64,000 nt of DNA from Paenibacillus taihuensis (GTDB lineage: Bacteria; Bacillota; Bacilli; Paenibacillales; Paenibacillaceae), in contig NZ_QTTN01000001.1 of the NCBI RefSeq assembly GCF_003386535.1, positions 290,264 through 354,263 on the forward strand, written 5' to 3'. The position numbers and the translations under genes are program-made. Positions 1 through 8,859 of this stretch are shown here, one piece after another. Numbering within the stretch: position 1 is the first letter of the stretch; the number at the start of each line of letters is the position of its first letter. The notes beneath the pieces were generated by a model. It had not been told where the DNA came from, ran no database searches, and saw only the letters and a program-made list of their open reading frames with translations.

Positions 1-2
1 GC

Positions 3-84
3 GAAAGAGAGTACCTGAGGGATACACATTGCGGGAAAACCGGCGAAAAGAGGGAAAGAGAGTACCTTAGGGATACACTTTGCG
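3..84. repeat. Two 31-bp direct repeats, 51-bp period
   Basis: Positions 3-33 and 54-84 are the same 31-bp sequence with two mismatches, starting exactly 51 bp apart. Each copy contains GAGAGTACCTKAGGGATACAC. Read on the minus strand the core becomes CTAAGGTACTCTC, which resembles the CTAAGGAACC units at 53787-53972. The pair lies upstream of the hrpB promoter; the left edge of the window may cut off further copies. Confidence 0.8.
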
Positions 85-110
85 ATCCAGGTGATGTAGA
101 GACAGGTGTT

Positions 111-140
111 TTGACGTCGAAAGCGCAAAGTCCCTATAAT
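111..140 (+). promoter_or_regulatory. Sigma-A type promoter of hrpB
   Basis: TTGACG (111-116) and a perfect TATAAT (135-140) are separated by 18 bp, about 35 bp ahead of the hrpB start. This is a good housekeeping sigma-factor promoter by sequence; no operator is obvious apart from the repeat pair just upstream. Confidence 0.75.
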
Positions 141-175
141 AGAACTTATGAATTCGAGAGACAGGGGACTCATGC

Positions 176-2725
176 ATGGATGATCGGAATGGACAACTAA
201 AATCGCAAGGCGAGCTGCCGATTGACGCTTTATTGCCTGAGCTTCAGCAGGTACTCGCTGAACGCAGCTCTGCGGTGCTCGTGGCGTCGCCCGGAGCGGG
301 AAAGACGACACGCGTGCCGCTGGCATTGCTCGGTGCGCCGTGGCTGGCGGGCAAGCGCATTCTTATGCTGGAACCGCGCCGGTTGGCGGCGCGTTCCGCA
401 GCGCGCTATATGGCGGCGTCGCTCGGCGAGCAAGTGGGCGGTACGGTCGGCTACCGCGTTCGGATGGATACGAAGGTTGGACCCTCGACGGTGATTGAAG
501 TCATCACCGAAGGGGTATTAACGCGCATGCTGCAAGCGGACCCAGCGCTTGAAGGCGTCGGCATTGTCATCTTCGACGAGTTCCATGAGCGGCATTTGCA
601 CGGCGACTTGGGACTCGCCCTCTGTTTGCAATCGCAGTCGGTTCTTCGCGACGATCTGCGGCTGCTTGTGATGTCGGCGACGCTGGAGGCTGAGCCGGTT
701 GCGGAGCTGCTGGGCGGCGCGCCGCTATTAGTGAGCGAAGGGCAGGCTTACCCCGTAGAGACGAATTACGCGGCGAAGCCTGTGAGCGGCCGCATCGAGG
801 ATGCCGTCGCGCGCACAGCGCTCGAAGCTGTGCAGCGCCATGAAGGCGATGCGCTTGTGTTTCTGCAGGGGGCGGCGGAGATTCACCGCGTAGCCGGTCT
901 TCTTCGCGCTTCGGCGGCGCTGCCTGCTGCAACGGAGGTTATCCCGTTATACGGCGCATTATCGCCGGAGGCGCAGGATCGTGCCGTTGCGTCTGCTTCG
1001 CCAGGCGAACGCAAAATCGTGCTCGCGACGACGATCGCCGAGTCGAGCGTCACAGTCCGCGGCGTCCGCATCGTCGTGGACAGCGGACTGAGCCGCGTGC
1101 CGCGCTTCTCGCCGCGGACAGGCATGGCACGGCTGGAAACCGTGCCCGTGTCGGTCGCTTCCGCGGATCAGCGCCGCGGGCGTGCCGGCCGCGAAGCGCC
1201 GGGCGTCTGCTACCGGCTGTGGACGGAGCAGGAGCACCGGCAGCTGCAGCCGCAGAGCGAGCCGGAACTGCTCGGCGCTGATCTTGCGCCGCTTGCGCTG
1301 GAGCTTGCGATCTGGGGCATTGCCGATCCGTTCGAGGAGCTCGCGTGGCTGACGAAGCCGCCGGCTGCCGCGTACGCGCAGGCGGAGGAGCTGCTGCGCG
1401 AGCTTGGCGCGCTCGATGCGCAGGGCAAACCGACCGCGCACGGCAAAATGATGGCCGAGCTCGGCATGCACCCGCGCCTCGCGCATATGGTGCTCGAGGC
1501 GAAGCCGCTCGGCCAAGGCGAAGCGGCATGCGAGCTCGCCGCGCTGCTCGGCGACCGCGATCTGCTGCGCCAGACGCGCAGCATCGATATGCGGCTGCGC
1601 GTGGAAGCGCTGCGCGGTCGCGGTTATTCCGCTGCTGGCGAGCAGCCGGACCCAGCCGCGGTCAAGCGGCTCACCGCGGAGGCGCGCGAGTGGATGCGCG
1701 CCGCCGGCATCACGCCGCAGCCGCGCGGCCAAGCGTCCGCGGCAATGAGCGCGGACGCAGACGCGACCGGGCTCCTTCTCGCGCTCGCGTACCCGGATCG
1801 CATCGCACAGCGCCGCGGCGACATCCGCTTCCTGCTGCGCAGCGGACGCGGCGCGGCTGTGCAAGAGCTGCAGCCGCTCTCGAGCGCGCCGTACCTCGCG
1901 ACCGCGGAGCTTGAAGACAGCGGCACTGACAGCCGCATCCTGCTTGCCGCGCCGATTACGCTCGCGGAGCTTGAGCGGCATTACGCCGACCAGATCATCG
2001 ATGAGGCGGATGTCCGATGGGATCGTGGGGCTGGCGCTGTGCGTGCGCGGCGCAAGCTGCGACTTGGCGCACTAACACTCAAAGAAACTCAGCTTGAGAA
2101 CGCAGATTCCGAGCTGGTCATGCAAGCGCTGTTCACCGGTATTGCCGAACTGGGGTTGGACATGCTTCCTTGGACGAAGCAGGCCCGCCAGCTGCAAGCT
2201 CGAATCGCGCTCATGCATACGCATAATACGAGCTGGCCCGATGTTTCCGAGGAAGCGCTGCTTTCATCGCTCCCGGATTGGCTCGGCCCTTATGTGGGCG
2301 GGATGCGCAGCCGAAATGATCTCTCGCGCCTGAATATGGCGCAAATCATGGAGTCGCTGCTCTCCTGGCAGGAGCGCTCGCAGCTCGACGAAGAGGTGCC
2401 GACGCATATGACGGTGCCGAGCGGCTCGCGCATCCCGGTCGATTACAGCGACCCGGCAGCGCCGGTGCTGGCGGTCCGGCTGCAGGAGCTGTTCGGCCTT
2501 CAGCGGACGCCGCGAATTGCAGGCGGCAAGCTGCCGATTACGATTCACTTGCTCTCGCCGGCGCACCGGCCCGTGCAGGTGACGCAGGACTTGGCGAACT
2601 TCTGGCAGAACACGTATTTCGAGGTGAAGAAGGACTTGAAAGGCCGGTATCCGAAGCATTATTGGCCGGATAATCCGCTTGAAGCGGCACCGACGAATCG
2701 AGCAAAGCCACGTCCCCAATCTTGA
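176..2725 (+). CDS. hrpB: ATP-dependent RNA helicase HrpB (DEAH family)
   Basis: 849-residue DEAH/RHA-type helicase of the HrpB family. The ATPase core is visible in order: Walker A SPGAGKTT (residues 38-45), Walker B DEFH (134-137), SAT-type motif MSAT (166-169), and motif VI QRRGRAGR in the second RecA domain, followed by the helicase-associated and HrpB C-terminal domains. Length matches the E. coli protein (about 810-820 residues). HrpB proteins are putative RNA helicases whose physiological role is poorly defined. The start at 176 follows AGGGGA at 162-167; an ATG at 172 is dismissed because it runs into a stop after three codons. It is transcribed from its own promoter. The middle of the gene is much more GC-rich than its neighbours, with long GC-only third positions. 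Confidence 0.9.
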   Translation: MDDRNGQLKSQGELPIDALLPELQQVLAERSSAVLVASPGAGKTTRVPLALLGAPWLAGKRILMLEPRRLAARSAARYMAASLGEQVGGTVGYRVRMDTKVGPSTVIEVITEGVLTRMLQADPALEGVGIVIFDEFHERHLHGDLGLALCLQSQSVLRDDLRLLVMSATLEAEPVAELLGGAPLLVSEGQAYPVETNYAAKPVSGRIEDAVARTALEAVQRHEGDALVFLQGAAEIHRVAGLLRASAALPAATEVIPLYGALSPEAQDRAVASASPGERKIVLATTIAESSVTVRGVRIVVDSGLSRVPRFSPRTGMARLETVPVSVASADQRRGRAGREAPGVCYRLWTEQEHRQLQPQSEPELLGADLAPLALELAIWGIADPFEELAWLTKPPAAAYAQAEELLRELGALDAQGKPTAHGKMMAELGMHPRLAHMVLEAKPLGQGEAACELAALLGDRDLLRQTRSIDMRLRVEALRGRGYSAAGEQPDPAAVKRLTAEAREWMRAAGITPQPRGQASAAMSADADATGLLLALAYPDRIAQRRGDIRFLLRSGRGAAVQELQPLSSAPYLATAELEDSGTDSRILLAAPITLAELERHYADQIIDEADVRWDRGAGAVRARRKLRLGALTLKETQLENADSELVMQALFTGIAELGLDMLPWTKQARQLQARIALMHTHNTSWPDVSEEALLSSLPDWLGPYVGGMRSRNDLSRLNMAQIMESLLSWQERSQLDEEVPTHMTVPSGSRIPVDYSDPAAPVLAVRLQELFGLQRTPRIAGGKLPITIHLLSPAHRPVQVTQDLANFWQNTYFEVKKDLKGRYPKHYWPDNPLEAAPTNRAKPRPQS

Positions 2726-2768
2726 TTTTTCATAGCTGAAGCCGTTGTTAGAAGAGGAGACTTATAAA

Positions 2769-3053
2769 ATGACGCTAATTATCAAACTATTACTTGTATA
2801 TCTCATCATTATGAACGTGTATGTGTTCTTTCTGATGCGTATCGATAAGCGGCGTGCAACGAAGGATCGCAGGCACCGCATTCCGGAGAAAAAGCTGCTA
2901 GGACTCAGCCTGATCGGAGGAGCGCTTGGCGGTGTGATGGCGATGCGGATGTTTCGGCATAAGACGAAGCATACCGCTTTTGCTCTTGGCATGCCGCTCA
3001 TGCTGGTGCTTCACGTCGCGCTTGTTTGCTCGTTAATCCGGTATGTGATGTAA
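2769..3053 (+). CDS. DUF1294 family small membrane protein
   Basis: 94-residue protein with an N-terminal membrane segment (residues about 2-20), the DUF1294 signature MRIDKRRA followed by RIPEKKLL and a Gly-rich stretch, the FRHKTKH motif, and a C-terminal hydrophobic segment. Family members are small two- to three-helix membrane proteins with no established function. I chose ATG 2769 over the upstream TTG 2745 because AGAGGAGA at 2753-2760 is correctly spaced from 2769 and would lie inside the gene otherwise. It follows hrpB by 43 bp and could be cotranscribed. Confidence 0.85.
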   Translation: MTLIIKLLLVYLIIMNVYVFFLMRIDKRRATKDRRHRIPEKKLLGLSLIGGALGGVMAMRMFRHKTKHTAFALGMPLMLVLHVALVCSLIRYVM

Positions 3054-3077
3054 CATATTGGCAGGGGCTGGTATGAA

Positions 3078-3107
3078 TTGACACTCGCTAGTCCGGTGTG
3101 CTATATT
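3078..3107 (+). promoter_or_regulatory. Promoter of helD copy 1
   Basis: Consensus TTGACA (3078-3083), 18-bp spacer, TATATT (3102-3107). Predicted transcription start is near 3114, giving a leader of about 145 nt before the helicase start codon. Confidence 0.7.
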
Positions 3108-3117
3108 GTTCACTCGT

Positions 3118-3212
3118 GCTCCATAGCGGAGCTTAAAACGCCATTATTCATATGAACAGACTTAAGCCGCATGTAACAATGCGGCTTTCGCCGCCTCTAA
3201 TTCTAGGCGCGG
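3118..3212 (+). promoter_or_regulatory. Structured 5' leader of helD copy 1
   Basis: The leader contains a GCTCC/GGAGC hairpin (3118-3132), then a perfect 9-bp stem AAGCCGCAT (3164-3172) / ATGCGGCTT (3179-3187), then a weaker GCCT/AGGC stem near 3190-3210. No U-run follows the 9-bp stem, so it is not a classical terminator. Structured leaders that make expression respond to rifampicin-like drugs are known for some helD-type genes; that link is an inference here. Confidence 0.45.
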
Positions 3213-3259
3213 AGAGCTGCAGGTAATCAGGCTTGAAGTCGAAGAGGGAGGTAACTGAC

Positions 3260-5359
3260 ATGACCGTTCAAAGTGCCTTTCAAGAAGAGGCTGTACGCGT
3301 CGAGAACGTGCTGAAGCACATTCACGAGCAGCTTCGTACGATTGGACCTCGTTACACAGGCAATGATTTTACAGAGCAAATGCTCGAAATTCAGCGTGAA
3401 CAGCGGCAGCAGCGGCTGGAGGTCGCACAGCGGGAACCGTATTTTGGCCGAATTGATTTTCAAGAAACGGTTCAGCCGGGACCCAAACCGCTTTATATCG
3501 GCAAAGCCGGCGTCGCCCACGAGAAGTCGAATGAAGTGCTCGTCGTCGATTGGCGCGCACCGGTTGCAAGCTTGTTCTACGCGTTCAGCGGCGGGGAAGC
3601 CCCCGTTACCTACGAATCGCCGGATGGCGATGTGGAAGGGACCGTTCATCTCAAGCGCAACCTGATGGTGCGCGAAGGGAAGCTCGAACGGGTTGTCGAC
3701 AGCTACGTGCGCGGGCAGGAAGAGGAGAGCGTCACCGACGAGTTCCTGTTGTACCGCCTCGGCGAGAGCAAAGACAACAAGCTGCGTGATATCGTTTCGA
3801 CGATTCAGCAGGAGCAGGACCGTATTATTCGGACGGATAAAAATAAAGCCGTCTTCATTCAAGGGGTTGCCGGTAGCGGTAAAACAACCGTTGCGCTGCA
3901 CCGTCTCGCGTATTTGCTGTATCGTTATGCTGGCGCGATTCGTGCGGACCGGATGGTTATTTTTGCGCCGAATCGGATGTTCCTCGATTATATTTCCGGC
4001 GTACTGCCGGAGCTCGGTGTTGGAGATATTCTGCAGACGACGTTTGCAGATTGGGCACTGGAGCAGCTGCATGATGCTGTTCGTCTCAGCGAAGACTTCG
4101 ACCCGTTCACCTATTGGTTCGAACATCCGCGGACTCGAGAAGAGATGGATACGGCGACAAGCCGCTTGAAAGGGAACCTTGATTTCAAGGCAATTATTGA
4201 TGCAAAGCTGGTGCTCACCGAATCGTCGCTTATCCCAGAGGAGTCCTTCGAGCCGATGGCTGGCTGGAAAGTGACGCCTGCGATGATTATCGAATGGCTG
4301 TCGACGGACGACAGCAACGAGCCTTATATGAAACGCCGCACGCGGCTGGTCAGCCGGTTGAAGCGCTGGCTCGAGTCGGAGTGGAAGACGCGCAGACTGA
4401 CGGACAAAACGCTCAAGTCGAAGCTGAACACGAAGCTTAATGCCTATACGAAGAAAATTCCATCGTTTACAGCGCCGCAATTGTACAGCTCGCTATTAGG
4501 TGAAGCCGCTGCGCAAGAGCTGCTTGGCGTTGAAGCGTGCAAGAATACGATTAAATCGCTCAAGAAAAAGCTGATTCTCCCAGAGGATCTCGCGCCGCTC
4601 GTATACATTCAGCTTCGGATGTACGGCAATGAACAGCCGCCTTACGATCATATCGTCATTGACGAGGCGCAGGACTATTCGCCATTCCAGCTGGAGGCTC
4701 TTAAGCAATGCCAGCGTCAGCCGTCGATGACGGTGCTCGGCGATTTGCAGCAAGGGATTCACGGCTACGCCGGGATTCACAGGTGGAAGGAGCAAACGGC
4801 GCTATTCCCGGAAGCAGACACGGGGTATTACGAGCTTGATCGAAGCTACCGGTCAACGATGGAAATTATCGATTTCGCGAACCTGGTGCTCGGCAGTATG
4901 GGCGACGGTGTAAAGCCGGCGGTTCCTGTATTCCGCAGCGGCGAGGCTGTCGATGTGGTTGAGAGCAAATCCGATCAGGAGCGGCTCTCTGGCGTCGTGC
5001 AGACCGTGAAGGAATGGCAGGCATCCGGCCATTATCGGACGATGGCGGTGCTCGGCCGTACTGCACGTTCCTGTGCAGCAATTGCTGCTGAGCTGGAAGC
5101 AGCAGGCGTACCTTGCTCGCTGGTTGAGAGCAAGCAAGAGGCGTATGGCGGCGGATTGACCGTAGTGCCGGCTTACTTGGCGAAGGGCCTCGAGTTCGAT
5201 GCCGTGCTCATCGCGGATGCCGATGTGGAGAGCTTCGGCAGCAATGATGCGAAGCTGCTCTATGTCGCGTGCACGCGTGCGCTGCATAAGCTGAAGCTGC
5301 TGTACAGCGGCGAGCTTACGTCTCTTGTTGCGGAGCGAGGACCGGTCGCGGTAGGCTGA
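3260..5359 (+). CDS. HelD-like RNA polymerase-recycling helicase, copy 1 (short arm)
   Basis: 699-residue superfamily 1 (UvrD-like) ATPase of the HelD type. HelD binds RNA polymerase and releases it from DNA using ATP. Visible: the family motif PYFGRIDF (residues about 60-67), DWRAPVAS, Walker A GVAGSGKTT (202-210), Walker B VIDEAQDYSP, then GDLQQGIHGY and LDRSYRST of the second RecA domain, and CTRALHKL near the C-terminus. Only about 59 residues precede PYFGRIDF, whereas the second copy at 14547 has about 98, so the N-terminal coiled-coil arm that enters the polymerase secondary channel is shorter. ATG 3260 is preferred to TTG 3233 because GAGGGAGG at 3244-3251 is correctly spaced. Confidence 0.85.
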   Translation: MTVQSAFQEEAVRVENVLKHIHEQLRTIGPRYTGNDFTEQMLEIQREQRQQRLEVAQREPYFGRIDFQETVQPGPKPLYIGKAGVAHEKSNEVLVVDWRAPVASLFYAFSGGEAPVTYESPDGDVEGTVHLKRNLMVREGKLERVVDSYVRGQEEESVTDEFLLYRLGESKDNKLRDIVSTIQQEQDRIIRTDKNKAVFIQGVAGSGKTTVALHRLAYLLYRYAGAIRADRMVIFAPNRMFLDYISGVLPELGVGDILQTTFADWALEQLHDAVRLSEDFDPFTYWFEHPRTREEMDTATSRLKGNLDFKAIIDAKLVLTESSLIPEESFEPMAGWKVTPAMIIEWLSTDDSNEPYMKRRTRLVSRLKRWLESEWKTRRLTDKTLKSKLNTKLNAYTKKIPSFTAPQLYSSLLGEAAAQELLGVEACKNTIKSLKKKLILPEDLAPLVYIQLRMYGNEQPPYDHIVIDEAQDYSPFQLEALKQCQRQPSMTVLGDLQQGIHGYAGIHRWKEQTALFPEADTGYYELDRSYRSTMEIIDFANLVLGSMGDGVKPAVPVFRSGEAVDVVESKSDQERLSGVVQTVKEWQASGHYRTMAVLGRTARSCAAIAAELEAAGVPCSLVESKQEAYGGGLTVVPAYLAKGLEFDAVLIADADVESFGSNDAKLLYVACTRALHKLKLLYSGELTSLVAERGPVAVG

Positions 5360-5372
5360 GCGGTGGGGGAAG

Positions 5373-5407
5373 AAATAAGTGGAAATATCTGAAAAATCCA
5401 CTTATTT
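5373..5407. repeat. 11-bp perfect inverted repeat (AAATAAGTGGA family)
   Basis: AAATAAGTGGA (5373-5383) and TCCACTTATTT (5397-5407) flank a 13-nt loop just after the helD stop. The arms differ by one base from the AAATGAGTGGA repeats at 54190-54324, so this is probably an interspersed palindrome family rather than a gene-specific site. Confidence 0.65.
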
Positions 5408-5452
5408 GCTCATTCATGATCGATTCGCACAAGCCTTCCACCATATTAATTC

Positions 5453-5494
5453 AAAAAAGCTGTCTGAGCTTCGTAGCTCCGGACAGTTTTTTTT
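5453..5494 (+). terminator. Rho-independent terminator after helD copy 1
   Basis: CTGTCTGAGC (5460-5469) pairs with GCTCCGGACAG (5476-5486) with one bulge, followed by eight T residues (5487-5494). An A-run at 5453-5458 upstream means it could work on both strands. Confidence 0.8.
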
Positions 5495-5647
5495 CATTCA
5501 AGTGAAACGAAGTCCATCCGGTCAGCGTTAACGTTAAATATGAAAAACGCGACTTCCATAATTTCTCTTTTTCTCCAATGCGATAGCCGTTATATTTGCA
5601 GCAAAGGCTTGGCGTTTCTAATCTCAAAGTGCGAGGTGCATCCGAAC

Positions 5648-6478
5648 ATGTTACACCCGTCCGTAGAGCGGAAGATGAGCAGGCTTGCAAGCTGCCTGCA
5701 GAGCAGAACGTCCATCATCGAATCGATCTATCTGTACGGCTCGGTCGCGTTAGGCGATTATATCGACGGAACGAGCGATATTGATTTTGTCGCCATTGTC
5801 CGCGAAAAGCTGTCTGAGCCGGACCTTCAAGCGATTCGCGAAGCGCATGAGGAGACCGAGCAGGAATGCCCAGAGGTCGATATTATGGGCATGTATGTAC
5901 GCGCTCATGAACTTGGCCAGCCATATAACGAAGAACGCACTCCAGTAACCTTTTACAACAAACAGGTCCATACGAACGGTCACGGCGCGGATATGAATCC
6001 GGTCACATGGTGGATTCTGAAGCATCACGGTATCCGAGTGTATGGATCAGAACAGGCAATGACATTTGATTATGACATCCCTTCACAAGAGCTGGTCACC
6101 TATGTAATCGGAAACCTAAACAGCTATTGGTCAGGCTGGATGGAACGGTTAGAGCAGGTGCAGGCAGCTGCGGCTCTGGACCCTAGTTTACTGCAAACCC
6201 AGCTGCTGGATGAAGCGGTGGAATGGTGTGCGCTTGGTATGCTGAGGCAGCTCTACACCTTGTCGGAGCACGGCATTAGGAGTAAAGTGCAGGCCGGTCA
6301 ACATGCACTCACTTTCGTTCCTGAGAAGTGGCATTGTGTGATACAAGAAGCAATCTGGATTAAGCAGCTTCGTTCGGATCGCCATTATAAGGACAATAGT
6401 GAGCGGCTTTCTGACCTTATCGGATTGATGCGATATATTCACGAGGAAGCGAATCGAATCTGCAGCGACCTGAGTTAA
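5648..6478 (+). CDS. AadA-like aminoglycoside nucleotidyltransferase
   Basis: 276 residues, the usual size of AadA/ANT(9)-type adenylyltransferases (about 260). The nucleotidyltransferase motif is intact: LYGSVALGDY (about 29-38) followed by TSDIDF (42-47), with the metal-binding Asp pair at 44 and 46. The C-terminal half matches the helical DUF4111 domain found in AadA proteins (EWCALGMLRQLYT). Known members adenylate spectinomycin or streptomycin using ATP; substrate here is unknown. I place the start at ATG 5648 because GAGGTG at 5633-5638 is well spaced; a longer reading from 5540 lacks a ribosome site and adds 36 residues absent from the family. Confidence 0.75.
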   Translation: MLHPSVERKMSRLASCLQSRTSIIESIYLYGSVALGDYIDGTSDIDFVAIVREKLSEPDLQAIREAHEETEQECPEVDIMGMYVRAHELGQPYNEERTPVTFYNKQVHTNGHGADMNPVTWWILKHHGIRVYGSEQAMTFDYDIPSQELVTYVIGNLNSYWSGWMERLEQVQAAAALDPSLLQTQLLDEAVEWCALGMLRQLYTLSEHGIRSKVQAGQHALTFVPEKWHCVIQEAIWIKQLRSDRHYKDNSERLSDLIGLMRYIHEEANRICSDLS

Positions 6479-6567
6479 CCTATATCACTCCGAAAACGAA
6501 ATATGCTATGCTAGTGACTTGGGTGTTCTTGGACACGCAGATTTTGGAGGCAAAAGGGGTCGCATCA

Positions 6568-7677
6568 ATGGATTTTATCGTCGAGTACTTATCGTTCTTC
6601 GTTATTCAAGGCGAGGGCGGCGACACGAGCGCTGCCAAAACCTTTAAACATTATCAGACGCTGGACCGCTACGATTATGCAGAAAGCGAGCTGAAGTCGT
6701 TCCTGGACGGCGAGTTTGCCCGGATTTGCAAGAGAAAAGCGGAGCGTCATCCGTCAACGGACAACGCGCCGACGAAGATCGGACGTTTCATCGTTGAGCC
6801 CGGCTACGAGCTGGACAGCAATCCGAACTACAATACGTTCCAGCGTCTGCGTATGGCTGAATCCGCGCAAGAGTTTCACGGATTCGCCGATGAGCTTGTT
6901 CGGCTCTATATGGAGGCGGCGGCCGTACGCGGCGGCGCGTTCATCGTCGTTCATGCAACGCCGAACCGGCATACGGACGAGCCGCTGCTGTTCGTGCTCA
7001 AGTGCGATTTCGAGCCGAAGATTGCGCGGATTACGGATGAGCATAATCTAATCTCGCAAGTCGAGATGGCGATCAGCGCTCGGAATATGAAATCGATCCA
7101 ATATCCGCTCATGCCGGAGGAAGGGATGCTGGAGCTGTGGGAGCTGAAAATCCATCAAGCGTCGCATGCCCGGTATTTCGAGGATTTCCTGAGGTTCGTC
7201 AGCTATGAGAAGGCGATGCCGGAGCTGATGAGCGACCATATGCTCGAGATGGTTCACGAGTATATGGAGGATAAATGGCAGGGACAAGCGAGCGAGGCGC
7301 GGGAGCAGGAAGCGCAGCAGTTCGAGGTGTGGGCAGCGAGAGAGAAGCGGGAGCTGCAGGAGTCCTGGCCGCAGGAGCGGGTTGTTGCCGCTGCGGAACG
7401 GCTTATCGAACAGCAGCCCAACCTGAGCGTGGCGTTCAAGCTTGGCGATTGGGCGGTCAAAGGGCCGCTAGCCGAGTTCGGGCTTTCGATCCATTTTGCC
7501 ACGTACAATGGTCGTTATGTCGCACTCATCGAAGGAGACGGCTTCCAGTTCGATCGCAGCATGTCGCCGGTTGAACTGCTGCAGCCGCCGGATTTGCTGG
7601 AGGTGCTGGAGTATGTCGGCAGGAAAAGAGAGAAAGAGACCGAATCGGCATCGAGGTTGGACGGTCTTCCTTACTAG
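6568..7677 (+). CDS. DUF3900 family protein
   Basis: 369-residue soluble protein that I recognise as DUF3900, a Bacillus/Paenibacillus family of unknown function. It opens with FIVEYLSFFVIQGEGGD and FKHYQTLDRYDY, typical of the family, and ends with a charged region. No catalytic motif is recognisable. ATG 6568 is preferred to an in-frame ATG at 6508 because AAAGGGG at 6554-6560 lies at the right distance and family members start near here. The stop codon lies 65 nt inside the next gene, so the two are probably translated from one message. Confidence 0.7.
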   Translation: MDFIVEYLSFFVIQGEGGDTSAAKTFKHYQTLDRYDYAESELKSFLDGEFARICKRKAERHPSTDNAPTKIGRFIVEPGYELDSNPNYNTFQRLRMAESAQEFHGFADELVRLYMEAAAVRGGAFIVVHATPNRHTDEPLLFVLKCDFEPKIARITDEHNLISQVEMAISARNMKSIQYPLMPEEGMLELWELKIHQASHARYFEDFLRFVSYEKAMPELMSDHMLEMVHEYMEDKWQGQASEAREQEAQQFEVWAAREKRELQESWPQERVVAAAERLIEQQPNLSVAFKLGDWAVKGPLAEFGLSIHFATYNGRYVALIEGDGFQFDRSMSPVELLQPPDLLEVLEYVGRKREKETESASRLDGLPY

Positions 7678-8071
7678 GCGATGGCGGTATGCTTTCGCGG
7701 CAGGAGCCGTGATCGTGCTTGGTCTAGCGGTGAGGCGGTACTCGGAAGTGCTGCCTGAACGGATCGCCAACCATGCGGGAGATGCGCTGTGGGCATGCAT
7801 GATATATTTTGGTGTTCGCTTCTGCTTCTATAGACTGAGCATAGGCATCGACACCGCAGCAATTATTAGCTTGAGCATCTGCTTCGCGGATGAATTCACC
7901 CAGCTGTACCAAGCGGACTGGATCAATCAGATACGTGCAACGACACTAGGTGCGCTTGTGTTAGGTCATGGTTTCCTGTTTGTTGATTTGATTCGGTACA
8001 CGGCAGGCGTTGGAGTGGCTTACGGCTGCGACCGTTTGTTGTATCATTATCCGGGGAGGCGGGATGAATGA
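7613..8071 (+). CDS. DUF2809 family membrane protein
   Basis: 152 residues with about four hydrophobic segments. The pattern LPERIANHAGDALWAC and FADEFTQLYQADWINQIR is characteristic of DUF2809, small integral membrane proteins of unknown function. The only sensible start is ATG 7613 inside the DUF3900 gene in another frame: GGAGG at 7599-7603 is ideally spaced, and no ATG, GTG or TTG occurs in frame between the DUF3900 stop and the first membrane segment. This creates a 65-nt overlap. The stop overlaps the SDR start (ATGA), so three genes appear translationally coupled. Confidence 0.75.
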   Translation: MSAGKERKRPNRHRGWTVFLTRRWRYAFAAGAVIVLGLAVRRYSEVLPERIANHAGDALWACMIYFGVRFCFYRLSIGIDTAAIISLSICFADEFTQLYQADWINQIRATTLGALVLGHGFLFVDLIRYTAGVGVAYGCDRLLYHYPGRRDE

Positions 8072-8838
8072 TGAAGGAAAAGGTGAGCTGCAACAAGGCA
8101 GCCATCGTAACGGGGACATCACGCGGACTTGGCGAAGCCATTGCAGAAGAGCTAATTCTGCAAGGGTATCAGGTGTTTGGGATGGCACGCACCGCGCCGG
8201 ATGAACGGCTTGCACGAGTAGACGCCTTTGCGTTTGTTCAGTGTGATCTGGCAGACACGGGGGCATTAGAAGCATCGTTTGATTATATCAGCCGATCCGT
8301 CGATATATCGCAAGTGGAGGAGCTGCTTCTCATCAATAATGCTGCGATGCTGGAGCCGCTTCGACCGCTGCCTGAGATTGCTGCTGCTGAAATGGCGAAG
8401 CACCTGGAGACAAGCCTTCTGGCGCCGATGGTGCTCTGCAGCCGATTCATTAAGCTCGTTCAGGTTCAGGAGCAGCATTCTTGTCGAGCTACGATTGTTA
8501 ATGTAACATCCGGTCTTGGCGAGTACGCTGCACCGTCGATGAGTATGTATTGCAGCAGCAAAGCTGCGATCAATATGCTCACGCGCTGTATCGCCGAGGA
8601 GCAGGGGGATGCAGCAAGACCGGTGCAGGCGTATGCATACGACCCAGGCATGATCGATACGGCGATGCAGACGGCCGCGCGGGGACAGGAGCTGGGGCAG
8701 TTTCCGCTGCAGCGATTCTTTCAAGAGAGCTATGAGACCGGAAAGCTGCGTCAGGCGTCGGATGTGGCGCTGGAGCTGCTGCGAATGCTTCAGGAACCGC
8801 ATGAGAATGGAAGTCTGCTAAAGGCGACTCGATATTAA
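8068..8838 (+). CDS. Short-chain dehydrogenase/reductase (YueD-like)
   Basis: 256-residue classical SDR. NAD(P)-binding motif TGTSRGLG (residues 15-22), NNA (90-92), catalytic Ser 148 (VNVTSG), Tyr 161 and Lys 165 (YCSSK) are all present. Sequence style resembles YueD of Bacillus, a benzil/benzoin-type NADPH reductase of the sepiapterin-reductase group, but substrate cannot be fixed from sequence. Starts at ATG 8068, whose last two bases are part of the TGA of the DUF2809 gene; GGGGAGGCGGG at 8053-8063 is the ribosome site. A strong terminator follows. Confidence 0.85.
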   Translation: MMKEKVSCNKAAIVTGTSRGLGEAIAEELILQGYQVFGMARTAPDERLARVDAFAFVQCDLADTGALEASFDYISRSVDISQVEELLLINNAAMLEPLRPLPEIAAAEMAKHLETSLLAPMVLCSRFIKLVQVQEQHSCRATIVNVTSGLGEYAAPSMSMYCSSKAAINMLTRCIAEEQGDAARPVQAYAYDPGMIDTAMQTAARGQELGQFPLQRFFQESYETGKLRQASDVALELLRMLQEPHENGSLLKATRY

Positions 8839-8859
8839 GAAGCGTAACTATTATAAGAA

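Noticed and set aside
959-1981. 340-residue minus-strand frame opposite hrpB
   Set aside because: Arg/Ala-rich translation typical of the antisense of a GC-rich gene; hrpB on the other strand has all helicase motifs.
3227-4480. 417-residue minus-strand frame opposite helD copy 1
   Set aside because: No ribosome site or domain; the plus-strand HelD motifs are complete.
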